Of a stretch of DNA of 64,000 nt, positions 16,141 to 25,268 are shown in pieces. The notes beneath the pieces were generated by a model. It saw only the letters and a program-made list of their open reading frames with translations. It had not been told where the DNA came from and made no database searches. Location: NCBI GenBank assembly GCA_049799955.1, contig JBARIW010000003.1, positions 40,078-104,077 of the forward strand. The letters are read 5' to 3'. Position 1 is the stretch's first letter. Every line of letters starts with the position of its first letter. This DNA is from JBGTFE01 sp049799955. GTDB lineage: Bacteria > Acidobacteriota > Blastocatellia > Pyrinomonadales > Pyrinomonadaceae. Position numbers and translations under genes: made by a program.

Positions 16141-18030
16141 TTATTTCACCGCTACTTCTTTTTCGCTCAGCAGGCTCGGATTTCTCTTTGCCAGATAAGC
16201 TTCGTAAACGCCTTTGACAGCCGGAGCGGCGAAGCTTCCGCCGAAACCGACGTTTTCGACCATTCCGAGAACGGCGATTTCCGGTTTGTAAGCGGGCGCG
16301 AAGCTGATAAACCACGCGTGGTCTTTGTTTGCGCCGTTATCTTTTCCGAGACTCGCAACCTGCGCCGTTCCGGTTTTTCCGGCAATATCAAAATTCGGAA
16401 TTCTGATTCCCGCGCCCGTTCCGCCGCCATTGACGACGCCCCACATTCCGTCTAAAACCAGTTTGTTTTGTTCCGGCGTCATCTCGATAATTTTCGGTTC
16501 AGGATGCTGAAAGCCAAAGCCTTCGCGCGCCGGAATAAAGCTGTCGTCTCCTTCGCTGCCGATTGCGCTGATTGGCTTAAACTCCTTCAAAAAATGCGGG
16601 TGATACATTCTGCCCTGAACTCCGACCGACGCAATGGCGCGAATCATCGCAATCGGCGTAACGACGACCGTATCCTGCCCGATTGAAGCGTAAACGGTGC
16701 GAATGTCGCTCCATTTTCCTTCGCGTTTTAGAATCGAAGGCATCCAGCTTTTCGGCGTCTGGCTGATTTTTTCGTTCGGCAAGTCGATTCCGGTCTGCTT
16801 ATCGTAATCGAAGGTTTCGACCATTTGGATTAAGCCTTCAATTTTCATTTTCAGAGCCAGATGATAATAATAACCGTCGCACGAATGCGTGATTGCATAG
16901 TTGAGCGGCGGCGAGCCGTGGCTTCCCATACAGCGCGTAAATTTATTGCCGATGGTAATTCCGCCTCCGCAAATGACGTTTGAACGCGCAACCGTAATCA
17001 CGCCCTGCTGCAAAGCCGCCACCGATTCTGGAATTTTCCAAGTTGAGCCGGGCGGATAGCGTCCCTGAATGGCGCGATTATAAAGCGGTCTGGTTTCGTC
17101 TTTCCAATACGCGGCAATTTGTTTGCGATTTTCGGGCGAAGAATTTGACTGAATAAAGACATTCGGGTCGAACGAGGGCAGAGAAGCCATGACGAGCATT
17201 TCGCCGTTGTTCGGGTCCATTGCGATAATCGTTCCGCGTTTTGTCGGCGTGGCGCGAAGTTTTTCTTCGGCGGCAAGCTGTAAATCAAGGTCAATCGTCG
17301 TGATTAAATCCTGTCCGGCTTGCGGCGGAACGACTTCGATTTCGCTCTGGACGCGCCCGCGCGAATCGACAATCACCTTGCGATAACCGTCGCGCCCGCG
17401 CAAATATTCATCGTAATACTGCTCAAGCCCGCCTTTCCCGACAATATCGCCGGGACGAAACTTGCCTTTAAATTCTTCTTTCTCAAGCTGTTTCGGACTG
17501 ATTTCGCCGACGTATCCGAGAACGTGCGCCAGAGTTTCTTTGAGCGGGTAAAGTCTCTGCGGTTGCAATTCGACACGCAATTCGGGATATTCCAGCGCGT
17601 GAGATTCAACCCATGTGATGTCCTGAATGGTCGCGTTTTCCTTCAAAACCATCGTTTCAAATCCCGGCTGTTTTTTTATCAGATTCAGGCGCTCGACGGT
17701 AAACTGCCGGTCGAGCGAAAGCCCGCGCGCGTAATCGTCAACACGCCCGGTTACGTCGATTTTCTTTATCGGCTCATTTGCCAGGGTGATATTGTAGGTC
17801 GAGCGCGAATCGACCAGAATCTTGCCGTTGCGGTCGAAAATAGCTCCGCGCGGTGCCGGAATCGGAATCAGACGAACGCGCTGGTTTTCCGCTTTTTCTT
17901 CGTAATAATCGCCCTTTACGACTTGCAGGTAATAAAGCCGCACGCCGAGAATTGCGAGCAAGACAAAAGCGAAAACCTGAATCGTCGTAACCCTGACACC
18001 CAAATTTTGCGTGTAATCGTAAAGCTTCAT
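16141..18030 (-). CDS. mrdA: Penicillin-binding protein 2, elongation transpeptidase
   Basis: 629 residues. Class B PBP that cross-links the glycan made by RodA. One N-terminal TM helix (about 18-36), the dimerisation/pedestal motif RLIPIPAPRGAIFDRNG (53-69), then the transpeptidase with STWK (329-332), SCD (383-385) and KTGT (552-555). All three active-site motifs are intact. The protein ends SLLSEKEVAVK, followed by a palindrome before rodA. Position after mreD follows the canonical mreBCD-mrdA-rodA order. Confidence 0.95.
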   Translation of the reverse strand: MKLYDYTQNLGVRVTTIQVFAFVLLAILGVRLYYLQVVKGDYYEEKAENQRVRLIPIPAPRGAIFDRNGKILVDSRSTYNITLANEPIKKIDVTGRVDDYARGLSLDRQFTVERLNLIKKQPGFETMVLKENATIQDITWVESHALEYPELRVELQPQRLYPLKETLAHVLGYVGEISPKQLEKEEFKGKFRPGDIVGKGGLEQYYDEYLRGRDGYRKVIVDSRGRVQSEIEVVPPQAGQDLITTIDLDLQLAAEEKLRATPTKRGTIIAMDPNNGEMLVMASLPSFDPNVFIQSNSSPENRKQIAAYWKDETRPLYNRAIQGRYPPGSTWKIPESVAALQQGVITVARSNVICGGGITIGNKFTRCMGSHGSPPLNYAITHSCDGYYYHLALKMKIEGLIQMVETFDYDKQTGIDLPNEKISQTPKSWMPSILKREGKWSDIRTVYASIGQDTVVVTPIAMIRAIASVGVQGRMYHPHFLKEFKPISAIGSEGDDSFIPAREGFGFQHPEPKIIEMTPEQNKLVLDGMWGVVNGGGTGAGIRIPNFDIAGKTGTAQVASLGKDNGANKDHAWFISFAPAYKPEIAVLGMVENVGFGGSFAAPAVKGVYEAYLAKRNPSLLSEKEVAVK

Positions 18031-18101
18031 AATACGTGATACGTGATGCGTGATACGTAAGATACTTTAGGAACGTATTGCGTATCACGTATCACGAAAT
18101 T
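18031..18101. repeat. Heptad palindrome (ACGTGAT words)
   Basis: Left arm ACGTGAT ACGTGAT GCGTGAT ACGTAAG and right arm ACGTATT GCGTATC ACGTATC ACGA. The word is unlike that of any other locus in the window. It fills the mreD-mrdA junction exactly, beginning at the base before the mrdA start codon. Confidence 0.85.
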
Positions 18102-18656
18102 CTAAGTTTTTCTACCCAATCGAATCGGATTGCGCCGTCTGGTTTGCCTGCGCGGTTTGAACATGTCGCCTTTTTTCGCTTTTGCCGCGCCTTCGACAAA
18201 GAAACTGCCTAAAATCAGATAGACGATAGTTCCGGCAATCGTCGTTCCGATAACCGAATAAGCAACCGTCGTTACAACCGGAACATCGGGCGCTTGTCCG
18301 AGAAGACGATGCAGCCCGTAATAAATCAAATTATCCAAAAAACAAGCACCTGCTATGACGGGAATCTGCAATAAAAGGTTGTCCAGATAGACACGCCGGA
18401 CAATCTCCGAAACTATATATGCTATCAACGTTTTAGAGAATCCGTTCGCGCCTAAAAGCCCGCCGCTCAAAGCATCGATTAGAACTCCCGCAATTGTGCC
18501 GAAGAAAATGCCTCTCATCGAGCTTCGCTGGAGCGCGGCGTAAACCACCACAATTAAGGGAAAATCAATATACGCAAACGGTTCAGCGACGTTCCGAAGC
18601 GTCCACTGAAGCAGTATGGCGATAATTAATGCAACTGTGATTTTTACCTGTTCCAT
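18102..18656 (-). CDS. mreD: Rod-shape determining membrane protein MreD
   Basis: 184 residues with about five membrane helices (VALIIAILLQWTLRNV, IDFPLIVVVYAAL, GIFFGTIAGVLIDALSGG, and others). MreD is the poorly conserved integral membrane member of the MreBCD elongation complex. The conserved SGGLLGANGFSKTLIAYIV segment supports the call, and position between mreC and mrdA makes it firm. The C-terminus is basic (KPRRQTRRRNPIRLGRK), as expected for a cytoplasmic tail. Confidence 0.9.
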   Translation of the reverse strand: MEQVKITVALIIAILLQWTLRNVAEPFAYIDFPLIVVVYAALQRSSMRGIFFGTIAGVLIDALSGGLLGANGFSKTLIAYIVSEIVRRVYLDNLLLQIPVIAGACFLDNLIYYGLHRLLGQAPDVPVVTTVAYSVIGTTIAGTIVYLILGSFFVEGAAKAKKGDMFKPRRQTRRRNPIRLGRKT

Positions 18657-18657
18657 T

Positions 18658-18744
18658 GAGATTCAAGATTTAAGATTTAAGATTCAAGATTTAAGATTTA
18701 AGATTTTATCTTTCAATTTTGAATTTTGAATCTTAAATCTTGAA
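18658..18744. repeat. Heptad palindrome (GATTCAA/GATTTAA words)
   Basis: Left arm has six 7-nt words (GATTCAA GATTTAA GATTTAA GATTCAA GATTTAA GATTTAA); right arm (18714-18744) has four complementary words. It occupies the mreC-mreD junction and uses the same word family as 14871-14953. Confidence 0.85.
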
Positions 18745-18745
18745 C

Positions 18746-19648
18746 TTATTTCTTCTTCGCGTCCTTCACCGCATTCGGCACGGATTTCTCATATTCCGGG
18801 CGCTGCGGCGGTTCGTATAAAAGAACGCCGACTTCCTGCATCGCCGAAAGATTTGCGCTCGGCTTTATTAAAATTTTATGCGCGACGGTCGCCGAGCCTG
18901 AAATGACCTCGACGATTTCGCCGAGCTTGAGTCCAGCCGGATAAATTCCGTCCTGTCCGGTCGTGTAAACTATGTCGCCCTGCTTAACTTCAATGCTTCC
19001 CGGCACATAGTTCATCTCAAGCAGTTCCTTTTTTCCCGAACCGGCGATAACGCCGAGCGCGTTTGACGTTCCAAGCTCGCCGATGACGCCGCCCAGACCG
19101 GATTTTTCTTTGGTTACAAGGTCAATCTGCGCCGTCAAAGGACTGACTGCCGTAACGCGTCCGACCAGCCCGCCATTGGTAACGACCGGCATATTTAGTT
19201 TTATGCCGTCCAGACTTCCGCGATTGATAACCGAAGACGTAAACCACGCCGACGGGTCGCGTCCGATGATGCGCGCGGGCAAAACCGTGTATTTGGATTT
19301 TTCCTTGAGTTCGAGAAGCGATTTCAGACGCTCGTTTTCCGATGCCAATTCTTCTTTTTGCTGAATTTCGACTTCGAGCTCCTGAACGCGCTGTTTGAGC
19401 ACGTCGTTTTCGCTCTGCGCGGTGCGAAGCGTGGCGAATGACTGGAAATAATTATTGACGGAAGAGCTTACGGTCGCTACGGGAGATTGAACAAAATCGG
19501 CGATAACCTGCGTCCAGACGCGAATCATCCGCTGGTTCGAATTTTTATCGCGCGCGTCAAACGCCATCAAAATAAAATTACCCAAAAGCAGGGCAATCAC
19601 AATCCACGGCGTTAGTCTCCAAACTTCTTTCTGACTTCGCTCAACCAT
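18746..19648 (-). CDS. mreC: Rod-shape determining protein MreC
   Basis: 300 residues. Short cytoplasmic N-terminus, one TM helix (WIVIALLLGNFILMAF), a coiled coil (about 65-115, LRTAQSENDVLKQRVQELEV) and the periplasmic double beta-barrel domain with GRDPSAWFTSSVINRGSLDG and VTNGGLVGRVTAV. MreC links cytoplasmic MreB to the periplasmic PBP2 and RodA. The charged tail is short. It follows mreB after 74 bp that contain a palindrome. Confidence 0.95.
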   Translation of the reverse strand: MVERSQKEVWRLTPWIVIALLLGNFILMAFDARDKNSNQRMIRVWTQVIADFVQSPVATVSSSVNNYFQSFATLRTAQSENDVLKQRVQELEVEIQQKEELASENERLKSLLELKEKSKYTVLPARIIGRDPSAWFTSSVINRGSLDGIKLNMPVVTNGGLVGRVTAVSPLTAQIDLVTKEKSGLGGVIGELGTSNALGVIAGSGKKELLEMNYVPGSIEVKQGDIVYTTGQDGIYPAGLKLGEIVEVISGSATVAHKILIKPSANLSAMQEVGVLLYEPPQRPEYEKSVPNAVKDAKKK

Positions 19649-19650
19649 CT

Positions 19651-19724
19651 TTCATTTATCATTAAACATTTATCATTTATCAAATGTTCTCTGATAAATG
19701 ATAAATGATAAATGTTCAATGTTT
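19651..19724. repeat. Heptad palindrome (CATTTAT words)
   Basis: Left arm CATTTAT CATTAAA CATTTAT CATTTAT; right arm GATAAAT GATAAAT GATAAAT GTTCAAT GTTT. It fills the mreB-mreC junction and touches the mreB stop codon. Confidence 0.85.
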
Positions 19725-20769
19725 AACTTCCTGTCATCAATGAATTATCCCACTTGACTCGTTTGAGGAGTTCAAAATCGGAAAGCATTTTGCCTGTTCC
19801 GAGCACGACCGAAGAAAGCGGGTCGTCGGCGATGACGACCGGCAAGCCGGTTTCAATCATCAGGCGTTTATCGAGATTTTTCAGCAGAGCGCCGCCTCCC
19901 GTGAGAACGATTCCGCGCTCGACGATGTCGGCGGAAAGCTCGGGCGGTGTGCGTTCGAGCGCGACGCGAACGGCGTTGATGATGGTTGCGACCGAATCGG
20001 AAAGCGCTTCGCGGATTTCTTCGTCCGTGATGGTGATGGTTTTGGGAATGCCTTCGATAAGATTTCGCCCGCGAACTTCCATCGAAAGCGGCTCGTCGAG
20101 CGGAAAGCCCGAACCGAGCGCGATTTTAATGGCTTCGGACGTGCGCTCGCCGATGAGCAGATTGTATTTGCGTTTGATATAAACCGTAATCGCTTCGTCC
20201 ATTTCATTTCCGGCGACGCGGACGGCGCGTGAATAGACGATGCCCGAAAGCGAGATAACCGCAATGTCAGTCGTTCCGCCACCGATGTCGACGACCATAT
20301 TTCCGTGCGGTTCGGTAATCGGAAGACCCGCGCCGATTGCCGCCGCCATCGCTTCTTCGACGAGATAAACTTCGCTCGCTTTGGCGCGATACGCCGAATC
20401 TTCGACCGCGCGGCGTTCGACCTGCGTGATTTCCGAAGGAATTCCGATAACGACGCGCGGTCGAACCCACGATTTCCCGTTGTGCGCTTTGCGGATAAAA
20501 TGCTGAAGCATTTTTTCCGTAACTTCGAAATTGGCGATAACGCCGTCTTTCATCGGGCGAATCGCAACGATGTTTCCCGGCGTGCGCCCGAGCATCTCTT
20601 TGGCGTCGCGCCCGACCGCTTCGACCTGATTTGTAACTTTGTTAATCGCAACAATAGAAGGTTCTGATACGACGATTCCGCGACCCTTTGCGTAAACGAG
20701 CGTATTTGCCGTTCCAAGGTCGATTGCTAAATCGCTCGAAAATAAACTGAATAAAGATTTAAATGCCAT
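19723..20769 (-). CDS. mreB: Bacterial actin MreB
   Basis: 348 residues, the usual length. Actin-fold motifs: phosphate-1 DLGTANTLVYAKGRG (about 17-31), phosphate-2 DIGGGTTDIAVISL, and the adenosine motif TGGGALLKNLDKRL. MreB filaments guide the elongation machinery along the membrane; the N-terminal FKSLFSLFSSDLAI segment is the likely membrane-contact helix. It is the first gene of the six-gene run (mreB, mreC, mreD, mrdA, rodA, PBP1A). The 180 bp between it and the lon terminator must hold the promoter. Confidence 0.97.
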   Translation of the reverse strand: MAFKSLFSLFSSDLAIDLGTANTLVYAKGRGIVVSEPSIVAINKVTNQVEAVGRDAKEMLGRTPGNIVAIRPMKDGVIANFEVTEKMLQHFIRKAHNGKSWVRPRVVIGIPSEITQVERRAVEDSAYRAKASEVYLVEEAMAAAIGAGLPITEPHGNMVVDIGGGTTDIAVISLSGIVYSRAVRVAGNEMDEAITVYIKRKYNLLIGERTSEAIKIALGSGFPLDEPLSMEVRGRNLIEGIPKTITITDEEIREALSDSVATIINAVRVALERTPPELSADIVERGIVLTGGGALLKNLDKRLMIETGLPVVIADDPLSSVVLGTGKMLSDFELLKRVKWDNSLMTGS

Positions 20770-20951
20770 TCTGTAATAATTTTTTCTGTTATTTTATATT
20801 GATTTGGAAAGGAAGGTACCGCCCTCTAAAAATTGCTGGAGCTATGTTAAAGAGAAGACTTTACGTCCCAAACATTAACTATTAAGCATACACTGATTTG
20901 TTTTGATATTTCCAATAGAAATACGAAAAAAGTCTAATTTTTTTCAAATAA
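20770..20951 (-). promoter_or_regulatory. Upstream region of mreB
   Basis: AT-rich noncoding stretch between the mreB start and the lon terminator. On the minus strand a TTGGAA and a TATGCT lie 19 bp apart, which is a weak promoter match. No ORF, palindrome or clear operator is visible. The unusual length suggests an untranslated leader, but no structure stands out. Confidence 0.3.
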
Positions 20952-20993
20952 AAACGGACAGGCGAAAAAATCGGACTTTTCACCTGTCCGTTT
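20952..20993 (-). terminator. Terminator of lon
   Basis: Inverted repeat AAACGGACAGG (20952-20962) and CCTGTCCGTTT (20983-20993) with an imperfect AAAAAATCGGACTTTT inner part, 14 bp past the lon stop; T-rich on the minus strand. Unlike most junctions here it has no 7-nt period, so it looks like an ordinary terminator. Confidence 0.7.
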
Positions 20994-21007
20994 GCTCCGA
21001 AATGGGA

Positions 21008-23482
21008 TTATTTTTCCTTGGCTATAAACGTCTCGCCCGTTCGGTCTGAATGCGTTTCGACATCCTGAATCATATAATTTTTGTTTTCGGATTCAGTCGT
21101 CTTGTCCTGCAAAGCGGCGTCCAGAACATCTTTAATACGCGTTGCCGGAATAATCTCCAGCTCGCCGCGAACGTCTTCGGGAATGTCCTCAATATCGGCT
21201 TCGTTTTTCTGCGGCAGAATTATCCGCCGAATTCCCGCGCGATGCGCCGCCAGAATCTTTTCCTTAACGCCGCCGACCGGGAAAACCAACCCGGAAAGCG
21301 TGATTTCTCCGGTCATCGAAGTATCCGAACGCACTTTTCTGTCCGTATAAATCGAAGCCAGCGCTGAAGCCATCGTTACGCCCGCGCTCGGTCCGTCTTT
21401 CGGAATCGCGCCTGCCGGAACGTGCACGTGAACGCCGTTTTCTTTGATTTTCTGCGGGTCGATTCCCAATTCCGCCGCGTGCGCCCAGAGATAAGAACGC
21501 GCCGCCATCGCCGATTCTTTCATCACTTCGCCGAGCTGCCCGGTCAAGGTTAAACCGCTTCCGCCCGGAAGCATCGTCGCTTCGATAAAGAGAACTTCGC
21601 CGCCCATTTCCGTCCAAGCCATTCCGGTCGCTACGCCCGCGGGCAAATCGTTTCTGGCTTCTTCGGGATAAAAGCGCGGCGCGCCAAGATAACCTTTCAC
21701 GTCGCCAGCCGTAATCGTAACTTTTTCGGTCGAACCCTGCGCGACTTTCAGCGCGACTTTTCGCGCCAGATTTCCGACGGTTCTTTCAAGCTGCCGAACT
21801 CCGGCTTCGCGCGTATATCGAGCCGTCAAAAGATTTATCGCATCGTCCGAAATTTCAAGCTGCTCAATCGACAAACCATTTTCTTTAATCTGGCGCGGAA
21901 TCAAATACTGCTTGGCAATATTCAATTTTTCCACGTCCGAGTAACCGGCGAGAGAAATGATTTCCATCCGGTCGCGCAGCGGCATCGGAATCGGCGCAAG
22001 CTGATTTGCCGTGGCGATAAAAAAGGTTTTCGACAAATCGAAAGGCAAATCGAGATAATGGTCGCGAAACGTATTGTTTTGCGCCGGGTCGAGAATTTCG
22101 AGCAGCGCCGAAGCCGGGTCGCCTCGATAATCATTGCCCATTTTGTCGATTTCATCGAGCATCAAAACCGGATTGTTGACGCCGACGCGCCGGAAAGTCT
22201 GGATAATTCTGCCGGGCATCGCGCCGACATACGTTCGACGATGCCCGCGCAGTTCGGCTTCGTCGCGCACGCCGCCGAGCGAAATCCGGTCGAATTCGCG
22301 TCCGAGAGCGCGGGCAATCGAGCGTCCTAAACTGGTTTTACCGACTCCCGGCGGTCCGACAAAAAGGATAATCGGACTTTTCGAGTCGGGACGAAGTTTT
22401 ACAACCGCCAAAGACTCCAAAATGCGTTCCTTGATGTCTTCAAGTCCGTAATGGTCTTCGTCCAAAATCTTTCGAGCTTCTTCCAAATCGAGCTTTTCTT
22501 CGCTCGATTTTTTCCACGGCAATTCCAGAACGTATTCGAGATAAGTTCGGATAACGTGATAATCAGGCGCGGCTTGCGGTAATTGTTCCATTCGCCGCAG
22601 TTCGCGCTCGGCTTCCTTGCGAACGTCTTCGGGCAAATCCGCCGTTTCCAGACGCTCGCGTAATTGCGCGGCTTCGGCTTTTTCGCCGGTTTCGTCTTCG
22701 CCGAGTTCTTTCTGAATCGCTTTAAGCTGCTGGCGCAGAACGTAATCACGCTGATTTTTGTCCATTTCGCTCTGCGCTTCGGTCGCAATCTTCGAGCGAA
22801 TCTGCATAATTTCAAGCTCTTTGGCGAGCGCCGCGTGCGTCAGCGTCAAAAGCTCGTCAACCGTTGCGGATTCGAGCATTTTCTGCTCGATTTCCACGCC
22901 TAAATCCAGAACGGACGCGAGAAAATACGCGAGCTGAACGGCGTTATTCTGCGACATCACCGCCATCCGAACTTCCGGCGGAACTTGCGGCAGAAGCGCG
23001 AGCGCTTCCTGAACCATTCCCTGAATATTGCGTTTGAGCGCCTCGACTTCTTCCGCATCATCGACAGTCAAATCCGGCAGAATCTCGACTTTCGCCTTCA
23101 AAAACGGCTGTTCCTGCGTCCAGCTAAGAATCTTCACGCGGTCGATGCCCTGCACAATCAACTGCAAAACGTCTTCGGCGCGCATCATCCGCTTGATATT
23201 GACAATCGTGCCGACCTCGTAAAGGTCTGAATATTTCGCGTCCTGCCCCGTTACCTCATTCGTTTTGGTCGTGATGCAGCAGATGAGCTTTTCCTCGGTC
23301 GAAAGCGACGACTCGACCGCTTTGACCGAACGCTCGCGCCCGACCGCGAGCGGCACGACCGTTTCGGGAAAAAGCGTCGTGTTCTGCAAAGGCAAAACCG
23401 CAATCTCAAATTGTTCCGGCATTGCCGCAACCATTGTATTCTGTGTATTTTCCGTTTGATTTTGTGTAATTTCTTCAGCCAT
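21008..23482 (-). CDS. lon: ATP-dependent protease Lon
   Basis: 824 residues, full length. An N-terminal LON substrate-binding domain (IAVLPLQNTTLFPETVVPL, about 27-220), coiled linker, AAA+ module with Walker A GPPGVGKT (376-383) and Walker B LDEID (442-446), and the peptidase with the catalytic dyad S699 in KDGPSAG and K742 in GGVKEK. Spacing between the two catalytic residues equals that of E. coli Lon. It degrades misfolded and regulatory proteins in the cytoplasm. A TonB-C gene lies 5 bp upstream and an Hsp20 gene precedes that, so co-transcription is likely. Confidence 0.97.
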   Translation of the reverse strand: MAEEITQNQTENTQNTMVAAMPEQFEIAVLPLQNTTLFPETVVPLAVGRERSVKAVESSLSTEEKLICCITTKTNEVTGQDAKYSDLYEVGTIVNIKRMMRAEDVLQLIVQGIDRVKILSWTQEQPFLKAKVEILPDLTVDDAEEVEALKRNIQGMVQEALALLPQVPPEVRMAVMSQNNAVQLAYFLASVLDLGVEIEQKMLESATVDELLTLTHAALAKELEIMQIRSKIATEAQSEMDKNQRDYVLRQQLKAIQKELGEDETGEKAEAAQLRERLETADLPEDVRKEAERELRRMEQLPQAAPDYHVIRTYLEYVLELPWKKSSEEKLDLEEARKILDEDHYGLEDIKERILESLAVVKLRPDSKSPIILFVGPPGVGKTSLGRSIARALGREFDRISLGGVRDEAELRGHRRTYVGAMPGRIIQTFRRVGVNNPVLMLDEIDKMGNDYRGDPASALLEILDPAQNNTFRDHYLDLPFDLSKTFFIATANQLAPIPMPLRDRMEIISLAGYSDVEKLNIAKQYLIPRQIKENGLSIEQLEISDDAINLLTARYTREAGVRQLERTVGNLARKVALKVAQGSTEKVTITAGDVKGYLGAPRFYPEEARNDLPAGVATGMAWTEMGGEVLFIEATMLPGGSGLTLTGQLGEVMKESAMAARSYLWAHAAELGIDPQKIKENGVHVHVPAGAIPKDGPSAGVTMASALASIYTDRKVRSDTSMTGEITLSGLVFPVGGVKEKILAAHRAGIRRIILPQKNEADIEDIPEDVRGELEIIPATRIKDVLDAALQDKTTESENKNYMIQDVETHSDRTGETFIAKEK

Positions 23483-23487
23483 AAATT

Positions 23488-24234
23488 TTAATTTTTATTT
23501 TGCCGCCATTCTTCAAATTTAATCCGGCAAATCTGGCAAAAACGAACTTCCGCCCTTTTTATTCCATCATTCGAACACCCGCCGAAAGCATTGAGATTTG
23601 CATTCGGGAAAAGTTTTTCCGAGACCTTTACCCGATTCTCCTCTTCTTCGTCGTCGGCGTCCTCGTTATCCGAATCTTCCGATTCGGTAACATCATTGGA
23701 TGAAATTAGTCCGTAAATTATTTCCTGTATTTCAACTGTCAGAGGCTGATTGTGAATTTTACAGATTTCGGGCTTCAGCTCTCCGTTTTCTCTCGGAAGC
23801 AAAAGCAATTCGGGAACTAATGTTTCGGAAATTACTTCAACCCGGAAAGCCGACGGATGATTTGATTTTGTTACTTTTTCCGATTCTTTTTCGCTTTTTT
23901 CGATTGTTCTGAATATCGATAAAGGTTGATAATCAAAAATTAATTGGACAGGTATCTTGTTCGTCGCGGCGAATTCTTTAGAAAACTGCCATTTCCGGGC
24001 GGCTAGCTCGGAAGCTGCCCGCAGCAAAGGATGTCCGCTGACAGCTTTTGCCGCAGTAACTTTTCCGCTCAAATCAATCTGCACATCGACGACGACTTCG
24101 CCGCTCGCACGGACTGCCAGAGCCGCCAGCGGATAATTTTCCGGCGCGGCAAAATAAACTATTTCCGCCGCGTCCTGCGCTTTTGCGGCAATGAACGACA
24201 AGCACAAAATTAAAACTAAAACTGCCCTTTTCAT
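23488..24234 (-). CDS. Secreted TonB-C-domain protein with Cys-rich C-terminal domain
   Basis: 248 residues from ATG 24234, which overlaps the Hsp20 stop by ATGA; an ATG 15 bp upstream is also possible. The signal peptide ends near IAAKAQ. A TonB C-terminal-like domain follows (about 30-110: YPLAALAVRASGEVVVDVQI, GKVTAAKAVSGHPLLRAA). The second half has ICKIHNQPL, IIYGL and CQICRIKFEEW, a CxxH...CxxC pattern that may bind metal, separated by an acidic run EDSDNEDADDEEEE. No TonB N-terminal membrane or Pro-rich region, so it is not a classical TonB. Function unknown. Confidence 0.65.
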   Translation of the reverse strand: MKRAVLVLILCLSFIAAKAQDAAEIVYFAAPENYPLAALAVRASGEVVVDVQIDLSGKVTAAKAVSGHPLLRAASELAARKWQFSKEFAATNKIPVQLIFDYQPLSIFRTIEKSEKESEKVTKSNHPSAFRVEVISETLVPELLLLPRENGELKPEICKIHNQPLTVEIQEIIYGLISSNDVTESEDSDNEDADDEEEENRVKVSEKLFPNANLNAFGGCSNDGIKRAEVRFCQICRIKFEEWRQNKN

Positions 24235-24596
24235 TTTTCTCCCTTCCAAAGCCGAATAATCAGCAAACCGTTGTCGAAATTATGCTCGATGGTCGCGCCT
24301 TCAATCGAAGCGGGAAATTGCAAGGTTTTTTCAAAACGGCTGTAAGTTATTTCCAGTTGATGAAACGCCGCGCCGACGGTGCAGGATTTGTCCCGGCGAC
24401 ATCCGGCGATATAAAGCACTGTGCCCTGGATATCGATTTCGATGTCTTCCGCCGAAACGCCCGCCAGCTCGACTTTAACCAACCAGCCCTCGGGCGTTTG
24501 ATAAACGTCCGCCGCCGGATACCAGAGCCGCCCGGAAGGCTTGGCGTTTTTCGACGAAGCCAGAAACTGAAAGTAACGATTGATTGATTTAGCCAT
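24231..24596 (-). CDS. Small heat-shock protein, Hsp20/alpha-crystallin family
   Basis: 121 residues from ATG 24596. Upstream in-frame codons exist, but they only translate the palindrome at 24601-24680. The alpha-crystallin domain runs from about 25 to 118 (WYPAADVYQTPEGWLVKVEL, GVSAEDIEIDIQGTVLYIAG, FEKTLQFPASIE). The usual C-terminal IxI tail reads IIRLWKGEK and is short. It holds unfolding proteins for refolding, which fits its place upstream of lon. The stop overlaps the next start by four bases, so the two genes are translationally coupled. Confidence 0.85.
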   Translation of the reverse strand: MAKSINRYFQFLASSKNAKPSGRLWYPAADVYQTPEGWLVKVELAGVSAEDIEIDIQGTVLYIAGCRRDKSCTVGAAFHQLEITYSRFEKTLQFPASIEGATIEHNFDNGLLIIRLWKGEK

Positions 24597-24600
24597 AAAA

Positions 24601-24676
<76 letters not shown>

Positions 24677-24680
<4 letters not shown>

Positions 24681-25144
24681 ACTTTCTTCCAAAATCCTGC
24701 GCCGCTCGAAATTTCTTCCAACGTTTCGGCAATCTCGCGCTCGTCTTCCATTTCGAGCGCGATGTCAGCCATCGCGATAATTCCGGCAAGCTCGCCCGCG
24801 TCCGTTATAACCGGAATGCGGCGAACTTGTCTGTCGCCCATCAAACGTATCGCTTCAAAAGCGAAATCGTCTTCTTTTGCCGAAAAAATCTCTGTCGTCA
24901 TCACATCGCCGATTTCGGTCGAAGCGTCTCGTCCTTCGGCAATCGCCCGCACGACAATGTCGCGGTCGGTAACGATTCCGATAAGCTTGCCGTCTTCGAC
25001 CACCGGCATTGCGCCCATATCGCCTTCGCGCATCAGACGCGCGACTTCCCGCAGAGACATTTCCCGGCTCGCCGTTTTGACGTTTCGCGTCATAATTTCG
25101 CGACATCGCCGCCGCGCATTTTCCGAAAAATTCTTTTCCGACAT
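24677..25144 (-). CDS. CBS-domain pair protein
   Basis: 155 residues from ATG 25144; further upstream codons only translate repeat sequence. Two tandem CBS domains: CREIMTRNVKTASREMSLRE to RAIAEG, and EIGDVMTTEIFSAKEDDFAF to ALEME. The GxxTDRDI signature is present in the first (IGIVTDRDIVVRA). CBS pairs bind adenine nucleotides and usually regulate a partner. No catalytic domain is attached and no partner is obvious from the neighbours. Divergent to the Rieske gene. Confidence 0.88.
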
Positions 25145-25232
25145 ATTTTTAGCCCGCCAAGATTTATAATCTACTAATATTTTGGGCGAGCGCGGGCGAG
25201 AAAGCAAGCCAAAGGTTGGGCTGGCGATTTGC

Positions 25233-25265
25233 CAATCCAAAATCCAAAATTTAAAATCCAAAATC
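25233..25265. repeat. Heptad repeat, single arm (ATCCAAA words)
   Basis: ATCCAAA ATCCAAA ATTTAAA ATCCAAA ends 4 bp before the Rieske start codon and thus forms its 5' untranslated region. No second arm is seen. The same word forms part of the insert in rluD and the junction before lgt. Confidence 0.7.
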
Positions 25266-25268
25266 AGG

